A DNA stretch of 64,000 nt, from the NCBI GenBank assembly GCA_035578905.1, contig JAQJVL010000749.1, positions 248,001 to 312,000 of the forward strand, written 5' to 3'. Below the pieces are notes generated by a model that saw nothing but the letters and a program-made list of their open reading frames with translations, was not told the origin of the DNA and made no database searches. The translations under genes were made by a program, and so were the position numbers. Of the stretch, positions 24,501 through 31,700 are shown in pieces (the stretch's first letter is position 1; the number at the start of each line of letters is the position of its first letter). Source of the DNA: Stictocephala bisonia (lineage: Eukaryota > Arthropoda > Insecta > Hemiptera > Membracidae).

Positions 24501-27500
24501 TTTGCAAAGCACTTTTTTGTTATGTTTACTCAAATAAACATATGTTTTGAATTACACAATTATACAAATATAAATGTTAGGCAAAAACAAATAATAAGGA
24601 AAAATATAAAAACAGAAATTACATTAATTACATATTCACACTTAGAGATGTCAGTTGAAGCCAGCTTATTTCATCTACAATACATTCCAGCTGTTAAATA
24701 TTTAACACTACATTCTACAGAGTAATATAATATTTTGAAACAGTGAAAAGTTATTTAATTACTCTTCTATAATATGACATATTATAGAAGCAAAACAGCG
24801 GTAAATAAAAGTTTCAATTACAGTGAAACTTGGATAATTCGAACCTCAAGGGACCAATAAAAAAATTCGAATTATCCAAAAATTCGAATTAAAAAAGTTT
24901 TGAATAAAAGGCTTTCAAAATAAAATGATCATACTGTATATTCGGTCCAAACATTTAATGATAATAACATCGGTTGTTGTACATTCACGTTTTACAATAC
25001 ATTCACATTATACAGTACTGTATTACGTTATATAGGCTAAACAGTACGGCCAAAAGAGTTAAAAACAATCATAAATATAGTACAGTACTGTAAAAACAAT
25101 TACTGTACACAATAATCATAACATTTAATGTACTGTACAGTGCACAAAATACATAATAAAACCATAAGAACGCTGTTCAAACATAGTAGGCCTATACAGT
25201 TATGTTACAGTATGTTGGTTCATAGAAATTAAATTTAACTTTGTCTAAAGTAGTGAGAAATCTTTACTTGTTTTCTAGAATTAAGTCTGTCAGTAATGGC
25301 AAAAGATTCTAACATATTCAGTGAAGAGAAAATTGAGTGACTTACATCAGTTTACTTTCAAAAAATCGTCTAAGTTCTGTGATGTGGTTCATTGCTTCGG
25401 CCGCACTCGGAACGTGAATTTCTTCCGCAACAGATGACTCGTCGTCTTCATCACCCGATGCATGGTCGCCATCTTGTTTATCAGTGTGGAGCACTTCAGC
25501 GATGATCTCTGCGTCGGTTATCTCAACACATACTGCAACATCTTCATCCACGTTCAGGAAATCTTCAAACGAGATGGCAGGATCAGTCATGACATCCTCC
25601 CAGACGTCAACTGAAGGCGCCTCTTCCGCTACAATGGCATTGATATTTTCAGCAACCTCTTCCGCTTCAATGACATTGATATTTTCTGCAACCTCGTCCT
25701 TTTTTACAAAACCAGCTTTTTTAAAACAGTTTTTGATAGTTTTGGGCGTTACATTGTCCCAAGCTTTCTTACACATTCTTGGGGCTTCAAGAATCTTTAG
25801 CTTGATTTTAAGGGCGTCACATTCTTCAGTCAATATCTTCTCAACCAAAGATCGTCTGTAAACATTCTTTAGATTTGTTATCATCCCCTGGTCCATAGGC
25901 TGGACGACTGATGTCATATTGGCAGGGAAGAAAATAACTTTTACATTTTGCATTAATGGGATAGTGTTGTGTGCAGTACAGTTGTCGATCAACAAGATAA
26001 CGGTTCGTTTTTCTTTTATGAACTTTTTGTCCAACTTCAACAGCCACTTTTCAAAAAGTTGACAAGTCATCCAAGCTTTTGCGCTGTTCACATACTCCAC
26101 TGGTTTTGATTTCACGTTCTTGAAACACCGGGGATTAGCTGACTTGCCAATCATCAATAGAGGCAGCTTTTCGGACCCGTCCATATTTGCACCAACCAGA
26201 AGGGTGATTCTTTCTTTGCTCAGTTTTCCCCCATGGCATTTTTCATCCTTAAATGCAAGAGTTTTGTCTGGGGTGCATTTAAAAAAAAGACCTGTTTCAT
26301 CAACATTGAAGATGTCCCTTTCGTCTCTGTCCTGAATCATCTGCTCCAAATCTGTTTTCCATTGATTGGCTTCTTGCTGATTAACTTTCTGAGGCCCCAC
26401 TTTCCTCACAAATGTTTTTGAACGAAATTTGGTTGCGTTCCTTAAAGCCATCTAGCCACCCTGTACTTGCTTTAAAATCAGTTTTACCCATTTGCGTAGC
26501 AAATTGTTCAGCTTTGACTCTTACAAGCGGACCACTCAAGGGAATCTTCTTGTCCCTTGCTTGCTTGAACCATTTCAACACACAATTGTCCAAATCTGGG
26601 TTATCCGGCTCCCTTAGTCTTTTTCGGCCTTAACTGTTTTCACTTTCACTCTTCAGAATTTTTTCTTTATTCTTCAAGTAGGTGGGAAGTGTGTTTAGAG
26701 GAATTCCAAAGTCCTTGGCGATCTCAGATTTTTTCTTTCTTCCCTTCTCTACTTCTTTAATCGCCGCTATTTTCTCTTCCAAAGTTAATGTCTTGTATGT
26801 TCGCTTTGGAGCCGACGACATTTTCCAGAACACACACGATGACACAGACATGCACAAAAATAGGGGAAGAAATTCGTCAATAAACAACTCCCAAAACTTA
26901 TCACACTACAGCCTCGGCTACGATACGAGCGACGGGCAAACGCGGCGGGCGACAGATGTCTAGCGAACTGTTCTCTCACTACGACACAGATGTCAGCGTT
27001 GGAATAGGCCGTGACGGACTGGTGGAGTCAGTTTGCAAAACAAAGGGTGTAAAGAGAAAGCGTGAGTGTGCATTGACCCCTTAGCGGCGCCGGACTGGGG
27101 CAGGCGAGGGAGGGTTGAGGGCAGGTACGGCCGGTCGGGCGATGCGTAACGGCTGGCCAAGGTCATTGTCACTGTACAATGGCTTCGGCACGAGCGCGTT
27201 TCCTGTTTTCCCGTCTAAAACTGACATCGGCTACGCATTTTACCTCGAACAACATTCAAATTATCCAAAATATAATTCGAATTAACCACGATTTTTTAAC
27301 ATTACTAGTATAGAAAATGCTAGGGACCATAATAAATATTCGAATTAAAGAGGATTTCGAATTAGAAAAGTTCGAATTATCCAGGTTTCACTGTATGAAT
27401 TTTTGAGATCGCTGCAAAATGCAGTATATCCAGCGTTGTCATTCAGACGGTAGCCACTTTAGCTTTGTATATGGTGTTTGTGTTAGCAAGCAAATACAAT

Positions 27501-28726
27501 GCATTTCACATTGTAAACAATAAATACGGTACAAGTAATAACTATCAGTTATGCAATGCCATATTCAATAAATATGTGATCTTGTAAAAATAATACTGTC
27601 TTACTTTAAGTGAAGAAGTGTTTTTTATATAGAACTTATGATAACTTACTCCACTTGTTTGAGTAACTTACTTACTTACTGCATTAGGCCTTCTTATACA
27701 AAAGTTATACCTAGTGAAGGTAAATTTCATAAATATGTAAAAATTAGATATATTGTAATGTAATTTTGAAAATCTTATCTTTGTAGTTTTTAATTAATGA
27801 ATTAATTTGAGTAAATATTAAAAAAACTTAAATAAATTTAGTCTTATTTATTGAAAACAAAATGGAAAAATTCAAATTAAGGAATGTATGACTTATATTG
27901 ATAAAAAAGCAATTAAATTAACTAATGCACCGTTCCTAATTAAATGCAAATTTAACGTTTAGAAATAGCTTAAAAACACGCTTCTGGACCCCATTTCCTT
28001 TGGTATCTTTGAACCCCCAAGATACTTCCTGGCTACGCTACTCATCATAAGATGCCTGTACATGATAACATTAACACTACATTTTACAACTTTCATTGTA
28101 AAAAAATTATTTTTAAAATCTAACTTTCGCTACTATAACATACTTTAATATTTATAACTAAATAACATTTTTCTATGAATGAAAAAAACATTTCTATCCG
28201 AATTAGGTCCAATAATAAAATTTATTCTTTTATAAAAGAAAAGTTTATTATTTTTTTTCTTCATATTTATTGCTTAATTTCAATGTTTATTTACTGACGT
28301 AGCCCCAACAATGTTTAATAACTAAATATCCTGGAAAAACATTCCTGAAATAGTTTTTCAGATACATTTTTCTGTTTTAATTTATATAATTTTTTGAGAA
28401 TATTTGCAATATTTACATTTCAAATTTATTTTTGTATTCTTTTAAATTTTTGGTAAGGTAAAATGATGACTCTTTTTATGACTCTTAACCCTACATCGGG
28501 CTATCACAAATTCCTATAGTGGCAGGCCATTACTTGACATTAATGCTCTATATCATTTAAAACTCTGTGCTGTAATAATCATAGTAATAAAGTATATACT
28601 ATTATATATTTTCTTATTCAGAAAAGTATACTGCACATGATATATAGAAAAATTGGTATTCTATGAAAAACAAAAATTGTTTACTATATTTTTATATATA
28701 GTTTTTCAATTAGCATAATACGTGTT

Positions 28727-28781
<55 letters not shown>

Positions 28782-31700
28782 TACAAGTAAACGTCACACA
28801 ACACAAATGTATTACAATATAAGCACAAAATGCACAAATATATTACAATACAAGTACAAAATGCACAAATATTATGGTGATCGATTTCGGTGAACCACGC
28901 TCACCTTCCTCAGACCAGAGGGATTCACAAAAGAATGAATTTTGAATCCCTCTGGTCTGAGGAAGGTGAGCATGGTTCACCGAAATTGATCATCATAATA
29001 TTTGTGCATTTTGTACTTGTATTGTAATATATTTGTGCATTTTGTGCTTATATTGTAATAAATTTTTGTTGTGTGACATTTACTTGTACTGTGTATATAT
29101 TTTTATATAAGTGCTTACATTCAATAAAATAGAATGTTCAAAATCACGGCCTATAGAAAAAGAGAAAACTGCGTTTTATGAAAATACCAAAATATACTAA
29201 ATCTGGGCGAAAAGGTTTTTTTACACAAAACAATAGCAATGTTTTAATTATATCTTGTATTTCTAAAGTTTTTACAAAAATAGTGAAACACTACAAAAAT
29301 CTAAAAAATTAAATAAGTGTATATATACATATACAATACAATACAATCTTTATTACATATTCTTAGAGAATAGTACATGCGTCAATACAAAAAATATATC
29401 ATTCATTAAAATATGTTGGTTTAGTTGTCATATTGAGAGTTAAAAAGTCATTCATTGTTGGTCAATCCATAAAATTCACTGAGGCAGTAAAAGGGATGTT
29501 CCTGAAGCTTCAGTTGACGTCGAAACTGCGGTCTTCTGACGTCTTCTTCAGCTCTTCTGGAAGGGCGTTCCACAGCTTTGCCTCTGCATATGTCGGCTTT
29601 TTCTCTGTAGAGGTGAGGTGGTGTATAGGGAGGCTATAGTTTGAGGCATGTTGAGTGTTGTAGTTGTGGTGTTGTGTACCAGTTGTCATTAGTTCAGGAG
29701 ATTTGACGTGTATGTGAGTGACAGTCTCTAGGATGTATAGGTTGACTACAGTACGAATTTTTAACTGTTTAAATGCTTGCCTGCAGGATTCTCTTGTGTG
29801 TAGATTAGCAAGGATTCAAATGGCTCTCTTTTGATGGATAAGGACCTGCTGCAGATTGCCAGCCGTAGTGCCTCCCCAGACAGCAATTCCATACCTTAGG
29901 TGTGACTCATAAAGGGCGTAGTAAGCAGTTTTGGCTGTTACTATGTCACTGATGTGTTTCATCCTGCGGATGACATATAGTCCTGCACTGAGTTTTTTGC
30001 AGAGAGAGTCTATATGTTGGGTCTATGACAAGGAGTCATCAATTATTACCCCAAGATATTTTGAGTAGGTACTCTCCTCCAGTTCTGGCAGTCTTCCAGT
30101 GGTGTCCTTATGTCTTCCTAGGATTAGCTGCTTTGTTTTCCTTTCATTAACAACCAGGTCATTACCATGACAGTATTGCACTGCCATGTTGACAGCTGTG
30201 TAAGCGGCTATTTCAAGTTCTTCTTCCTGTTTTGTCCCTAATAGGAGCACCGTGTCATCGGCATACATGAGAGTGCCACTGAAGTGTTGCATGTACTTGG
30301 GGAGGTCATTGGTATATAAAATGAAAAGGACCGGTCCGAGTACGGAACCTTGGGGCACTACTAGGGTGACAGATTGCAGTCCTGACGTTGTTTGTCGTGT
30401 CAAACCTTTAGTGGTGTATTTAATCTCGGTCATTTGCCTTCGTCCAGTGAGGTAACTTTTAAACCACTTGAGTGATTGTCCTCATATTCCAAGAGTAGCT
30501 AATTTTGACAGTAGATGGTCATGGCTAATACTGTCAAAAGCTTTACTAAAGTCAAGCAAGATGGCGGTAGAAGTGTTTCCTTCTTCCAGTTGATCGGCTA
30601 AAAATTCTACTAAGCTAATCAACGCTGTTGTTGATCTACCAGGCAGGAAGCCATGCTGTTGGCAACAGTATATATTTTTGCTGTAGATAAAAAGTAAACT
30701 GCGTGAAAAAAAATAAATGTTGTAGAAAAATGATTTATATTGAATAAAACCTAAAACTATAAACATATTTAATATTCATAAAATAAATAAATCTATGTTT
30801 TTCTTTTTCAAAAATTAGAAAATTGGTACAAAGCATAAAACACAATATAATTGGATTGATATTTGATAATAATGAAAACCAAGGCAAATAATAAACAAAT
30901 AATGGAATAGAAAAATGAAGCATCAAACACAATGTGACTCAAAACGAAAGCTAAATACAAAATGGCTGGCTCAGTTGTCACTCACATTTGTATTTTCAAT
31001 GTAGTAAATGAAAAATATATATCACTTGCAATAAATCGAAACTAACATAAATGTAAAGCTGCTTTTATGAACAAATGAATGACATATCGAACATGTAACA
31101 ATATTTATTTTTAGAATAAACTATATACAGGTAAGTAATCGACTACCGCCATTAGTCAACTGCCATGCTAGGAATCTGTATGAGGTGGTTGGAACAAAAA
31201 ACAGCTGGGCAACGATAAGTACTACGATGCTAAGTATAAACATGGCATTGAAGGGAATACTGAACATAGTGATATAGATTGTTTCTTTCCAGCACGAAAA
31301 CTCCCTCCTCAAAACAGTTTGGCAAAACTGATTATTTTACACATTGCGCTGGAACAGTAATTAAATGTAATTCTGAACGATATTTTCCGTAATTTTATAA
31401 AATCATTGTATCGATGTTATTTCTCAATAACTAAATACAAAATTAATCATTGCAATGTGTTGAATACAGCTATATAAAGTGTGATATCATTCAATGTTTT
31501 TTACCTTTGTAAATAAGCAATCAAAAACAACATTGCCCGAACGACTACTCAGTAGTCGATTGCCATTGGGTTGACATTTTTCATCGACTGCTCAGTAGTC
31601 GGTTACCAGATGGATGGTTAATTTGATGTGCCTAAAGCCAACAATTTCCATTTGAGATTTTTGGGTACAAATATCTAATCATATCCATGTACGATTTTAT

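Noticed and set aside
30252..30455. Opposite-strand frames within LINE and transposase genes (also 12547, 13877, 14265, 25484)
   Set aside because: They are shadows of the real coding strand, which has clear RT, endonuclease or DDE motifs.
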